NCBI GenBank assembly: GCA_033762055.1
Contig: JANRLZ010000090.1
Location: 1-38,021 of the forward strand
DNA length: 38,021 nucleotides
Direction: 5' to 3'
Origin: M3007 sp033762055
GTDB lineage: Bacteria > Bacteroidota > Bacteroidia > Chitinophagales > Saprospiraceae
The translations under genes and the position numbers were made by a program. Below are positions 17,556 to 25,105 of the stretch, piece after piece (position 1 is the stretch's first letter; each line of letters opens with the position of its first letter). Under the pieces are notes generated by a model. It was given only the letters and a program-made list of their open reading frames with translations. It searched no databases and had not been told where the DNA came from.

Positions 17556-17587
17556 GAGCGGCTTTACCACGCAGGTAAAAACCGCTC
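17556..17587 (-). terminator. Terminator of the DinB/H1-tail gene
   Basis: On the minus strand, GAGCGG...TTTACC pairs with GGTAAA...CCGCTC (two-base asymmetry), followed by TTTTTTTATCCC. It lies about 35 nt past the stop codon at 17623. Confidence 0.8.
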
Positions 17588-17622
17588 ATGCTGATTGATT
17601 CCGTTTTATTTCTACAACAATA

Positions 17623-18576
17623 TTACTTTTTCGACTTTCTTGCTGCCCGGGCTTTTGCCATAATTTCCTGCTTGCTCAGTTTAGGAGCGTTCGGATCTTT
17701 TTTGGGTTTGGCGACTGTTTTTGCCTGGCGGGCAGCCCGTGCCTTCGCGAGCACTTCGGCGCGGCTCATTTTGGGTGCTGCGGCTTTAGCGGCTTTTTCA
17801 GCGGCTACCTCGGCGCTGCTGCGGCGCGCGCGTTTGGGTTTTTCTGCAACGGCGGCTTTGGGTGCTGCGGGTTTTGCCTGGCGGGCAGCCCGTGCCTTCG
17901 CGAGTACTTCGGCGCGGCTTAATTTGGGTGCTGCGGCCTTGGCGGCTTTTTCGGCGGCTACCTCGGCGCTGCTGCGGCGCGCGCGTTTGGGTTTTTCTGC
18001 GGCGGGAAGTTTCTCTTTTTTGTCTTCTTTCTTCCCGGACTTGTCAAAATTACCCGCTGCAACCAATTGGATGTGCGCGAGATGGTGTTGGCTATGCCAA
18101 GCGTACAAAGCAATGGCTTCACGAAGCGAAACGGTACGTTTGTTGGCGGGATGATAATAGCCGAGTTCGAGATCGTCGTTGGAGAGCGAGGTTAAAAAAT
18201 CAACCCAGCGAGCATGGAGTGCAGAGAGCAATTTAAGAGAGATTTTTGCTGAGCCATGTTTTGCATCCTCCAGTTCAGCCCAGGCTTTTTCTTCATAGGG
18301 TTTAATGATGGGAGCTTTTTCTGTAGCAGCCAGTTTGCAACGAATATAAGCGTTTACGTGGCTGTCTGCAAGATGGTGAATGACCTGCCGGGCTGTCCAC
18401 CCTCCGGTACGATAAGGTTTGTCAAGGGCGCCGTCTTTCAATTTTTTCAAGGTTTTCTTTATTTCCTTCGGCAATCTGGAAATAATCTTGATGTGTTTTC
18501 GGGTATCTTCGTTGGAGAATGATTTCCCATATTCAAATTTGCCGATGGGATAACGGCGATCGGTAATTTCTTTCAT
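17623..18576 (-). CDS. DinB/YfiT-like metalloprotein with histone H1-like repeat tail
   Basis: The start chosen is the ATG at 18576 (317 residues), since YfiT relatives begin near RYPIGKF. Residues 1-175 match the YfiT/bacillithiol-transferase group of the DinB superfamily, a four-helix bundle binding a metal through histidines. Visible ligand candidates are H67/H68 (VIHHLADSH) and H161 with H165 (HSQHHLAH). Residues about 177-317 form an unrelated Lys/Ala/Arg-rich tail. It has two near-identical 51-residue units (KPKRARRSSAEV... then LSRAEVLAKARAARQAK) and a third copy of the helix (LSKQEIMAKARAARKSK). The tail looks like bacterial H1-like nucleic-acid-binding tails. The fusion is seen directly; DNA binding is inferred. 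A thiol-transfer role is only a family possibility. Confidence 0.85.
   Translation of the reverse strand: MKEITDRRYPIGKFEYGKSFSNEDTRKHIKIISRLPKEIKKTLKKLKDGALDKPYRTGGWTARQVIHHLADSHVNAYIRCKLAATEKAPIIKPYEEKAWAELEDAKHGSAKISLKLLSALHARWVDFLTSLSNDDLELGYYHPANKRTVSLREAIALYAWHSQHHLAHIQLVAAGNFDKSGKKEDKKEKLPAAEKPKRARRSSAEVAAEKAAKAAAPKLSRAEVLAKARAARQAKPAAPKAAVAEKPKRARRSSAEVAAEKAAKAAAPKMSRAEVLAKARAARQAKTVAKPKKDPNAPKLSKQEIMAKARAARKSKK
17723..18000 (-). repeat. In-frame 125-bp repeat pair inside the H1-like tail
   Basis: 17723-17847 and 17876-18000 match with about six differences in 125 bp and a 153-bp period (51 codons). Most differences are silent or conservative (Leu/Met). This suggests recent internal duplication or gene conversion under protein-level selection. 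Confidence 0.85.
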
Positions 18577-18650
18577 AAAACAATGATGTTTTAAACTGCT
18601 GTTATGTTGAAAAGCAGGCAATAATCGTAAAGAGTTTGCATGCTTGAATA

Positions 18651-18680
18651 GGTTTATTATGGTTTATTATGGTTTATTAT
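18651..18680. repeat. Three perfect tandem copies of a decamer
   Basis: GGTTTATTAT occurs three times without mismatch between the start of the DinB/H1-tail gene and the end of the glycosylase gene. Because 10 bp is about one helical turn, changes in copy number would alter promoter spacing without rotating the sites. A role in phase variation is speculation. Confidence 0.9.
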
Positions 18681-18743
18681 TTTGGAAACAAGTGATTAAG
18701 GTGTGGTATTTAGAGTATAAAATACAATACTATGAAATATGTA

Positions 18744-19364
18744 TTATATATAGGCTGCCTGACTATCTTTCCATCGCCATAGATAACGACAGGCAATGGT
18801 TCGCCATGGCCGCCACGGTTCGGCAAGTTCAGCCATTTTTATTTTTAACAAACGCGGATTTTGTTCGTCTATTTTATACAGTTTTTGCATGGCTTGCTGG
18901 ATGCCCAGGTCGTCGCTCGGGAAAACATCCGGTCGGGCTAAAGAAAACATCAATAGCATTTGCACCGTCCACTTCCCGACTCCTTTTATCTGCGTTAGAA
19001 AAGCAATAATTTCCTCATCGCTCATGTTGTGCCAATCCTTGTTTTCAAGGTCGTAAGCCAATGCAAAAGATGCTACATTTTGAATGTAGCCGGCTTTTTG
19101 ATTTGATAAGCCTACGCTGCGCAATTGGTCAATTGCCAGTGATGATACCAGCTCCGGATGGGGATAGTTGTCGGGAAAAAGGGTGAGAAAACGATTGAAA
19201 ATAACTGTGGCAACTTTAACGCTTAATTGTTGAGATACAATGGATTCCAGCAAGTCATAATAGATTTTGCCGGAAGGAGTGAAGTCAGGCATCTCAATTT
19301 GCGTAAGCAACGGGCGTAATAACGGCTCGTTGTGCAAATGCGCAATTGCCACAGAATAATTCAT
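18744..19364 (-). CDS. DNA-3-methyladenine glycosylase II-like (AlkA/HhH-GPD)
   Basis: This is a base-excision repair enzyme expected to remove alkylated purines. It has 206 residues, typical of the short AlkA-like group lacking the N-terminal beta domain of E. coli AlkA. The fold is recognisable from IVSQQLSVKVATVIFNRF (helical core). The helix-hairpin-helix is LTQIKGVGKWTVQMLLMF, and the catalytic aspartate lies in VFPSDDLGIQQAM. The C-terminus ends WRPWRTIACRYLWRW, as in AlkA proteins. It stands alone on the strand. A TTTCTTTG box ends only 4 nt before the ATG, so the message may be almost leaderless. Confidence 0.93.
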   Translation of the reverse strand: MNYSVAIAHLHNEPLLRPLLTQIEMPDFTPSGKIYYDLLESIVSQQLSVKVATVIFNRFLTLFPDNYPHPELVSSLAIDQLRSVGLSNQKAGYIQNVASFALAYDLENKDWHNMSDEEIIAFLTQIKGVGKWTVQMLLMFSLARPDVFPSDDLGIQQAMQKLYKIDEQNPRLLKIKMAELAEPWRPWRTIACRYLWRWKDSQAAYI

Positions 19365-19738
19365 TGTGCAAAGAAAGTTGTTTTTTTATGATAAGTTGTA
19401 TAACATACCCGCTATTTTTTTAAAACAGATAATTAGAGACAAATACCCCATGCGGTACCTGCTAAAATACCTCCGGGAAAACACAGGATTTAAGGTGTGC
19501 TACAAGAGAAGCAAGTCAGCAAAAAAACGGAATTAAATCACTGATTTTCAATACGATGTAGAAGTTTTGTCATGCGAATTTCAAAAAAATAAATCCAAAA
19601 TGTGACCTCCATTCGTATAAGCGTATAAACCCACGCAAAACAAAAAATAAATCTCCCTTGAACCGGGAGAAAAAGTACGGTAGGAAGATTGTTTTCATTT
19701 GGTTTTTGGGCCGCTCGACGCAATGTCGGGCGGTTTTT
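19365..19738. other. Intergenic region (374 bp) with two opposed terminators
   Basis: No convincing gene. The AT-rich left part holds the glycosylase upstream region. Two hairpins lie at the right: 19652-19670 reads as a minus-strand terminator and 19711-19740 as a plus-strand one. Short plus-strand frames here cross both hairpins and look non-coding. Confidence 0.55.
19652..19670 (-). terminator. Terminator of the glycosyltransferase gene
   Basis: On the minus strand, TCTCCC / GGGAGA with a 7-nt loop is followed by TTTATTTTTTG. It lies about 70 nt past the stop codon at 19739. Confidence 0.6.
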
Positions 19739-19740
19739 TT
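19711..19740 (+). terminator. Plus-strand terminator without an obvious upstream gene
   Basis: CCGCTCGAC / GTCGGGCGG is a 9-bp stem (one T-G pair) with a 5-nt loop, followed by TTTTTTT (19734-19740). It is well formed for the plus strand, but no plus-strand gene precedes it. Its T-run overlaps the stop codon of the minus-strand glycosyltransferase gene. Confidence 0.65.
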
Positions 19741-21667
19741 ATGCTTTAAAAAAAATGGAAAGGTCGCGCTCCACTTCCCAGTCTTTGGCAAAAAAGAAAT
19801 TGAGACGCGCCGCAGTTTCATTATTGACTTTTATATCTTTCAGCGCATCTACCGGTGAAAACACCCCGGGTTGTAAAGGGGGCAACGCCGAATCAGGCGC
19901 TTGCGGGGCATAACCCACCCAGGTTTTCCTCCCCCGGAATACATGAAACCAGTTGCCTGCCCACGTTTTTCTATTGGAAGAAAAGAGCAGCCATAACGGC
20001 ATGGTAAGCAACAACAACAAACACAACGCCAGATCAAGCAATCGCTTGTCGCGACGATGACTGGGCTGAGCTATGTTATACCTGATATCAATAGTGTATA
20101 ACTCGCCAGGTTCATCTTTGCTACTGCTACCGATGATGCTCAGACTCTCTTCCGGAACAATTTTATACGCTACCGTCGGACCAATCCTGGCCATATTCGC
20201 CATGATTTCCTGCGGACCAATATCTTTTGAACAAAAAATAATTTCATTGGCTGCATAAATACGCGCCAGCTCGGGCAGTTGTGCCACAGCGCCTAAACGT
20301 TCGCCCTTAGGATCATTTCCAACTCGCCCGATATAATTTTTTCCTCCTGCCCCCATTCGGTTCAACAATCCCAATACCCGTTCACACTCCTCCTGCGAGC
20401 CAACGACCAACAGGTTTTTATGCGGCGACCTTCCAACACTGAAATTGCCGTGTTCCCAAAAATGCCCCGCTAACCGTACAAAAACCGTGGCACATACCGC
20501 CCAAACGGCCCCCATCAATACCAACGCCCGCGACGGACGATAGTCCAGATCCAATAGTCCATATACGGCTGAAAGAACCAGCGTACCCAATCCTAATCCA
20601 CGCAATAACCGCCCCAACGAATAACGGGTGTCATAACCGCCACTCAACCAAACGGTTCCCAACCAGATCAGGATATACAGCGGAAAGTTGAACCATAATA
20701 CATTGGATTTAAACCAGTTCGGGTCGTGATAGTAATAATTGGCCCAGAAATTTTTTAACAAAACCAGCCCGGAATAAATCAGGCCGGCATCCAGTGCAGG
20801 AAGCCATATTTTATCCAATAATTGCCGGAGGAGGGTCAAGCCTGCCCGAAACCAGATGGCGCCTTGCAGCATCAGTACAAAGAGTCCCGCCTTGCGCCCG
20901 CTGAAATGTTTGCGGGCAAAAATGATCATGGCCTGGTAAAAAGTGCGCACATAGTTGAGCGTACCTTTTTTGGTGCTCTCACCCTTGTAATGGATGATTT
21001 TTGTCGCGGGATAATAATAATTTATAAAACCGGCCTGTTGAATGCGATACGACAGGTCTATGTCTTCGCCATACATAAAAAAGGCTTCGTCGAGCAGTCC
21101 GGCTTTATCGAGCGCCGTTTTACGCATGAACATAAAACACCCCGCAAGCACATCTACTTCGGCTGTTTCATCTTCCGATAAATGCCCCAGATGATAGCGG
21201 TTGAAAAGCGGACTTTTGGGAAACAGGGTAGACAAACCGAAGGTTTTGCAAAATGCCACCCAGGGTGTCGGGAAACCGCGTTTACTTTCAGGTAAAAACT
21301 TGCCGCTGCCATCCAGCAGCTTGCAGCCCAGCGCACCGGCCTCGGGGTGTTGATCCATAAAATCCAGGCACTTGCGAAAGGTGTCTTCTTCCACCAGCGT
21401 GTCGGGGTTGAGCAGCAACACGTAATCGCCGGCACACTGCCGGATGGCCTGGTTGTTGGCGACAGCAAAACCCGGATTATCGGTATTGGCGATCAATCGT
21501 ACTTCCGGAAAACGCTCACGCACCATGCGTACAGAATCATCAGCAGAGTTGTTATCTACTACCCACACTTCGCCCGCTATTCCCTGCATGGCTTTACGTA
21601 CCGAGCCCAGAGCTTGTTCAAGAAAATAACGGACGTTGTAATTGACAATGACGACGGATAAACGCAC
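19739..21667 (-). CDS. Family 2 glycosyltransferase fused to a degenerate phosphoglycosyltransferase module
   Basis: The start is GTG at 21667: an in-frame TAA lies 18 nt upstream, and family members begin exactly at LSVVIVNYN. Residues 1-270 are a GT-A fold of the rhamnosyltransferase (WbbL) type: VVDNNSADDS, NPDTLVEED, DVLAGCFMFMRK, YGEDIDLSYR. Residues about 330-520 contain membrane helices and a Rossmann-like CoA-binding-type domain (NLLVVGSQEECERVL). After it come RRDKRLLDLALCLLLLLTMPLWLLF, the membrane helix of polyprenyl-phosphate sugar transferases, and GNWFHVFRGRKTWVGYAP, resembling their NVLRGDMSLVGPRP. The segment carrying the catalytic Asp-Glu dyad is missing between these. It probably acts at the inner membrane in surface polysaccharide assembly, with the second module as scaffold. 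No polysaccharide cluster surrounds it. Confidence 0.85.
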   Translation of the reverse strand: MRLSVVIVNYNVRYFLEQALGSVRKAMQGIAGEVWVVDNNSADDSVRMVRERFPEVRLIANTDNPGFAVANNQAIRQCAGDYVLLLNPDTLVEEDTFRKCLDFMDQHPEAGALGCKLLDGSGKFLPESKRGFPTPWVAFCKTFGLSTLFPKSPLFNRYHLGHLSEDETAEVDVLAGCFMFMRKTALDKAGLLDEAFFMYGEDIDLSYRIQQAGFINYYYPATKIIHYKGESTKKGTLNYVRTFYQAMIIFARKHFSGRKAGLFVLMLQGAIWFRAGLTLLRQLLDKIWLPALDAGLIYSGLVLLKNFWANYYYHDPNWFKSNVLWFNFPLYILIWLGTVWLSGGYDTRYSLGRLLRGLGLGTLVLSAVYGLLDLDYRPSRALVLMGAVWAVCATVFVRLAGHFWEHGNFSVGRSPHKNLLVVGSQEECERVLGLLNRMGAGGKNYIGRVGNDPKGERLGAVAQLPELARIYAANEIIFCSKDIGPQEIMANMARIGPTVAYKIVPEESLSIIGSSSKDEPGELYTIDIRYNIAQPSHRRDKRLLDLALCLLLLLTMPLWLLFSSNRKTWAGNWFHVFRGRKTWVGYAPQAPDSALPPLQPGVFSPVDALKDIKVNNETAARLNFFFAKDWEVERDLSIFFKA

Positions 21668-21690
21668 GGGGCAAAGAAACGCTAATTAGG

Positions 21691-21857
21691 CTTCCTGTGA
21701 AAGTAGTTTTCGGTGATAAAACCACCCATTTTCCAATTGACCTCGTTTATCTCGCCTTAGTTGAAACGCCGAATATACACGATTTCGACTGCAAAATTCG
21801 CCTTGTCAGCCCAAAAATGGGCCACTACTCTCACTCAAAAACTACTTTCGTAGGAAG
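21691..21857. mobile_element. Second MITE-like inverted-repeat element (167 bp)
   Basis: The left end CTTCCTGTGAAAGTAGTTTT (21691-21710) and the reverse complement of the right end, CTTCCTACGAAAGTAGTTTT, agree at 18 of 20 positions. An inner pair CCCATTTT / AAAATGGG adds to the symmetry. There is no open frame of note and no obvious target duplication. It fills almost all of the space between the M14 peptidase stop codon (4 bp away) and the glycosyltransferase start (23 bp away). Its ends differ from those of the 162-bp element. Confidence 0.7.
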
Positions 21858-21861
21858 TCTA

Positions 21862-24423
21862 TTATTTCCTTTCTGCCGCTTCCCCGCTGATCAGGTTGCC
21901 ATAGAAAACAGCATTGGCAAACATCCGGTTGGTGCCATACCAAAACCCGCGGAAATTCGGATTGCCCGCAAAACAAATCACCTTCCCGCGCCCATGTCCA
22001 TACACGGCTACCGCTGCAGCATGGGCGGTAAGGGGTTTTTGCATAGGGTGAATATAGCCAGCCAGCAAAGGCGCAGACGTTAAAACAACCGGCGAGGCAT
22101 AAGGATTTTTGGCAGGTTCGACAAACAGGGTATCGGAGAGGAAAACAGGCAGCCGTTGACGGTTATACCCAAAATTCAGCGGGTGTGTCAGGTCGAGTTC
22201 TGCTTCGAAAATTGCACCGGGCATGGTGCGCGCACCGCGATCTTCCGACAGGTTGCCATAAGGACGCCGACCAGGTGGATCGGCCGGCTGGTTGCGGAAT
22301 TCAATAGCGGCTATGCCGGCATTTTTCAACCATTTTAGGGCGCCGCCCGTGGCGATAAGCGTACCGCCTTCCTGTACGAATTGTTTCACTTTTTCCGCCG
22401 GTAAACGGCTATAGGTACCATCAGCGAGGATAAGGGTATTGTATTTGGATAAATTTAACGAGGCAAAACGCTCCGTTTCCACCAGCGTCATCGGGATGTT
22501 GTACCGGGTATCGAACAAATGCCAGATTTCGCCAGCATCTGCTACTGTAACCCCCTCGCCGGTCAGCATCAGGATTTTGGGGCTGCGCACTACCGGAAAA
22601 TTACTGCTGCCCAGATCAGGTCCGCCCGCCGTAAGGCCGTTTTCAATAATGGAGATGCGAACGCCCAGGCCCGCCAGATCATCCATGATCCGCACAAAAT
22701 CAGCTGCGCTTACCGGTTGCCGGTCGGCTGCCACCAACAGTGCACCAGCCGAATACTTTACGCCTTCCGCTTCAAACGGCTCCATCGCGACACGTACCCG
22801 CAGGCCACTCCGTTGCAAGTGCGCCAGCACCCGGGGTATTTCGTAGCCTTCTGCCGGAATGACGTAGGCAAATTCCGGTCCTCCCGCCAGGCGGGCAGGC
22901 GGATTGAGCGAAACCAGGCCGAGGCCGGGCGACTGTTTTTTCAAGTCGTAGTCTTTGGCTTTTACGGGCGACCATTCCAGACCAAAGGCATCGGGGAGGG
23001 TCCAGGCGGAGATGTCGTAAAAAATACTGTCGGTGAACGCAGTTTGCCTTTCAAAAATGCCTCTGATGAGCCGGTATTGCGCCTGTTCGGTTTGCACGAA
23101 AAAAGCGTTTCCTTTCTTGAAAGTGGTTCCGTTCAGGTTAAGATCGGCAGCGAGATTTTGCACTTCTATACGATGCCGGCCGAGCAGAAACAGGAATTCA
23201 CGGGCTGGCACATCACCGTCGGCGAATACATAGCCTTTTATTTCCGATTTGCGGGCTTCGTCGAGCGCAGTCCGGTAAAAATCGCGGAGATATTCGTTGA
23301 GTTCGACGCGCATTTCGCCCACGGCCTGCAGGGTGGAAAGCGAGGCAAATACCTGGTTTCGAATAGAATAAGGGAAGGTGAGCAGTCCGTTCTCGGTGTC
23401 CTGTACCGAACCGCGGCTGCTGGCCTGTTCGAACAAAATACCGATGCTGCCCTGGGCATCGGGGTAAGTGGAGCCTTTGCCGTAGTAGAAGTCGTCGAAA
23501 TTTTCGCCGGTGTAAAACAGGATCTTTTTCTCCGACAATAATTTAGCGTGAAAGCCGGCTATTTTGGCGGTCAGTGCCTGGTTTTGCGGCGGCGTAATCG
23601 GGTTGACGCGGCTGGGCACGCCTGGCTGAAAGAAAAAGGTGGAGTTGCTGCCCATTTCATGATGATCGGTCAGCACATTGGGGCGCCAGGATTGAAAAAT
23701 AGCCACCCGGCCCACCGACTCGGGCTGTTGAGCCACCAGCCAGTCGCGATTCAGGTCGAAACCATAGTGATTGGTGCGGCCGCGGGGCCAGGGTTCGTTG
23801 TATTCATCACCAGATGGGTCGGGCGATGGGTGGATGCTTTTGTGGCTGTTGATCCAGGAGGAAAAACGCTGCATTCCGTCGGGGTTAAAACAGGGGTCGA
23901 AGAGGATGACGGTGTTGCGGAGCAACTGTTCCACTTCACGGGTTTGGGCGGCAGCGAGGTAATAGGCGACCAGGAGGGCGGCATGGCTGCCGCTGGTTTC
24001 GTTGCCGTGAATGGAGTAGCCCATATAATTAACTGCCGGCATGTTTTGCACATTCAGGCGACTGTTGTCGGGAGCCTGGGTCAGCTGGGCGCGCTCGTTG
24101 CGGATGTCATCGAGCCTGGCGTGGTTGTCGGGCGAGGTAATAGTAAGGCAAATCAGCGGGCGGTTTTCGTGCGAACGGCCGTATTCCGCCAGGGTGATGC
24201 GTTCGCTCGCCGCGTCGAGCGCGCGCATGTATCCGAGCAGCTGATCGTGGCTGGTATGCCATTCTCCGACTTCATAGCCGAGGTAAGCGGCGGGAGTCGG
24301 GATAGCAGGGTTGTAATTGGCTGCCGGCAAATAGTACTCGATGGCAGGTTTTTCCTGGGCAGATGAGGGAAAGGCGAACAACAGCAAACAGAAAAGCGGG
24401 AGGACGCGGAAACAGGTATGCAT
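21862..24423 (-). CDS. M14 family zinc carboxypeptidase, exported
   Basis: The start chosen is the ATG at 24423 (853 residues) because the signal peptide MHTCFRVLPLFCLLLFAFPSSAQ begins there. The catalytic M14 domain occupies about residues 40-380. The zinc motif HxxE is in YSIHGNETSGSH, followed by DPCFNPDGMQRF, FDLNRDW and the third-ligand region TDHHEMGSNSTFFFQPG. A glutamate in ILFEQASSRG is the likely catalytic base. The C-terminal half is a long extension with a glutamine-amidotransferase-like (ThuA/DUF4350-type) pattern (KILMLTGEGV, YNTLILADGTYSRLPAEKVKQFV), common in Bacteroidota M14 peptidases. It probably trims peptides in the periplasm or outside the cell. A TATATTCG box at 24444-24451 may be its -7 element. 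Confidence 0.92.
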   Translation of the reverse strand: MHTCFRVLPLFCLLLFAFPSSAQEKPAIEYYLPAANYNPAIPTPAAYLGYEVGEWHTSHDQLLGYMRALDAASERITLAEYGRSHENRPLICLTITSPDNHARLDDIRNERAQLTQAPDNSRLNVQNMPAVNYMGYSIHGNETSGSHAALLVAYYLAAAQTREVEQLLRNTVILFDPCFNPDGMQRFSSWINSHKSIHPSPDPSGDEYNEPWPRGRTNHYGFDLNRDWLVAQQPESVGRVAIFQSWRPNVLTDHHEMGSNSTFFFQPGVPSRVNPITPPQNQALTAKIAGFHAKLLSEKKILFYTGENFDDFYYGKGSTYPDAQGSIGILFEQASSRGSVQDTENGLLTFPYSIRNQVFASLSTLQAVGEMRVELNEYLRDFYRTALDEARKSEIKGYVFADGDVPAREFLFLLGRHRIEVQNLAADLNLNGTTFKKGNAFFVQTEQAQYRLIRGIFERQTAFTDSIFYDISAWTLPDAFGLEWSPVKAKDYDLKKQSPGLGLVSLNPPARLAGGPEFAYVIPAEGYEIPRVLAHLQRSGLRVRVAMEPFEAEGVKYSAGALLVAADRQPVSAADFVRIMDDLAGLGVRISIIENGLTAGGPDLGSSNFPVVRSPKILMLTGEGVTVADAGEIWHLFDTRYNIPMTLVETERFASLNLSKYNTLILADGTYSRLPAEKVKQFVQEGGTLIATGGALKWLKNAGIAAIEFRNQPADPPGRRPYGNLSEDRGARTMPGAIFEAELDLTHPLNFGYNRQRLPVFLSDTLFVEPAKNPYASPVVLTSAPLLAGYIHPMQKPLTAHAAAVAVYGHGRGKVICFAGNPNFRGFWYGTNRMFANAVFYGNLISGEAAERK

Positions 24424-24516
24424 ACAAGACTGGTTAAGTGCGGCGAATATAAAGGCATGTGGAAAAAATTCAGTTGCCATCGCAGGAAATGCCGGTGGAT
24501 TGTCAACAGATTCGAT

Positions 24517-24846
24517 TTATTTAGGCGGTAAGCCGGCTGCGAAATCATAAGCCAGGTCGGTCAGGTCGGTCAGCCGCTGGTCGTTGTCCCAGCCTTCGAC
24601 ATCCACGAACAGCCATCCTTTCATGGGTTTACCGGTCACATCCATAGGGCGGCACCAGGGTTGGATGAGCAACTCCTGTTCCTGCTCGTGTCCGACACGC
24701 AGCACCAGCAGGTCGCGGTACACGCCGACTGCCATGTTACCGTTGATAAGGTAGCCGGTGCCACCGAACATTTTTTTTCGTTCAACGCCGGGCCGGGTTT
24801 GGGCAATTTGCTGGAGTTTTTCGTCGAGTGCAGGATCGTAGGGCAT
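24517..24846 (-). CDS. TfoX/Sxy family N-terminal domain protein
   Basis: This is a 109-residue single-domain protein. It matches the N-terminal TfoX/Sxy domain: LQQIAQTRPGVERKKMFGGTGYLINGNMAVGV, and a later PMKGWLFVDVEG. In gamma-proteobacteria Sxy activates competence genes, but stand-alone copies of this domain in Bacteroidota have no established role, so competence should not be assumed. It ends about 90 bp before the M14 peptidase start and could be its upstream operon partner. It is transcribed away from the ribosomal operon. Confidence 0.88.
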   Translation of the reverse strand: MPYDPALDEKLQQIAQTRPGVERKKMFGGTGYLINGNMAVGVYRDLLVLRVGHEQEQELLIQPWCRPMDVTGKPMKGWLFVDVEGWDNDQRLTDLTDLAYDFAAGLPPK

Positions 24847-24989
24847 CGTTGTTGCGGTTTTTGTACAAACAATTGATTTTCACCCAAAAGTAGGTATTCG
24901 AAAGAATTCAATAAAAAATTTTTTGTGCAAAATTTTTATTCATTATCAGTTAGTTAGGTTGATTTTACAAAAAAACTTTTGCTCATGGC

Positions 24990-25020
24990 TTGTATGGCGT
25001 GGCGTGTTGTTCTACATTTG
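24990..25020 (+). promoter_or_regulatory. Promoter of the rplM-rpsI-rpsB-tsf operon
   Basis: TTG (24990-24992), a 20-nt spacer and a perfect TACATTTG (25013-25020, TAnnTTTG) form a consensus Bacteroidota promoter. Transcription would start near 25027, giving a leader of about 80 nt before rplM. Confidence 0.75.
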
Positions 25021-25022
25021 CG

Positions 25023-25080
25023 GCCTCTTTGACGAAAGGGGCTTTTTTTCTCGCCTGTCCGGGCGCCGGAACTGCCTCTT
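25023..25080 (+). promoter_or_regulatory. Candidate structured leader (attenuator) of rplM
   Basis: GCCTCTTT (25023-25030) pairs with AAAGGGGC (25035-25042) and is followed by seven T, the shape of an intrinsic terminator. The same AAGGGGC can instead pair with a second GCCTCTT at 25074-25080, enclosing a small TCCGG-GCG-CCGGA hairpin. Two exclusive pairings of this kind suggest regulation by a ribosomal protein, possibly L13 itself. The predicted start site lies inside the first arm, which weakens the terminator form. Inference from sequence only. Confidence 0.4.
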
Positions 25081-25105
25081 CAAAACGCTACAAATTTTTT
25101 CAAAA

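Noticed and set aside
17723..18000. Insertion element inside the DinB/H1-tail gene
   Set aside because: The duplicated DNA is in frame, codes for a regular basic repeat and lacks inverted ends.
22519..24366. Two long plus-strand frames opposite the M14 peptidase
   Set aside because: Antisense shadows; the minus-strand peptidase has all catalytic motifs.
24517..24846. Competence regulator
   Set aside because: Only the N-terminal TfoX domain is present and no competence genes are nearby; a competence role would be over-interpretation.
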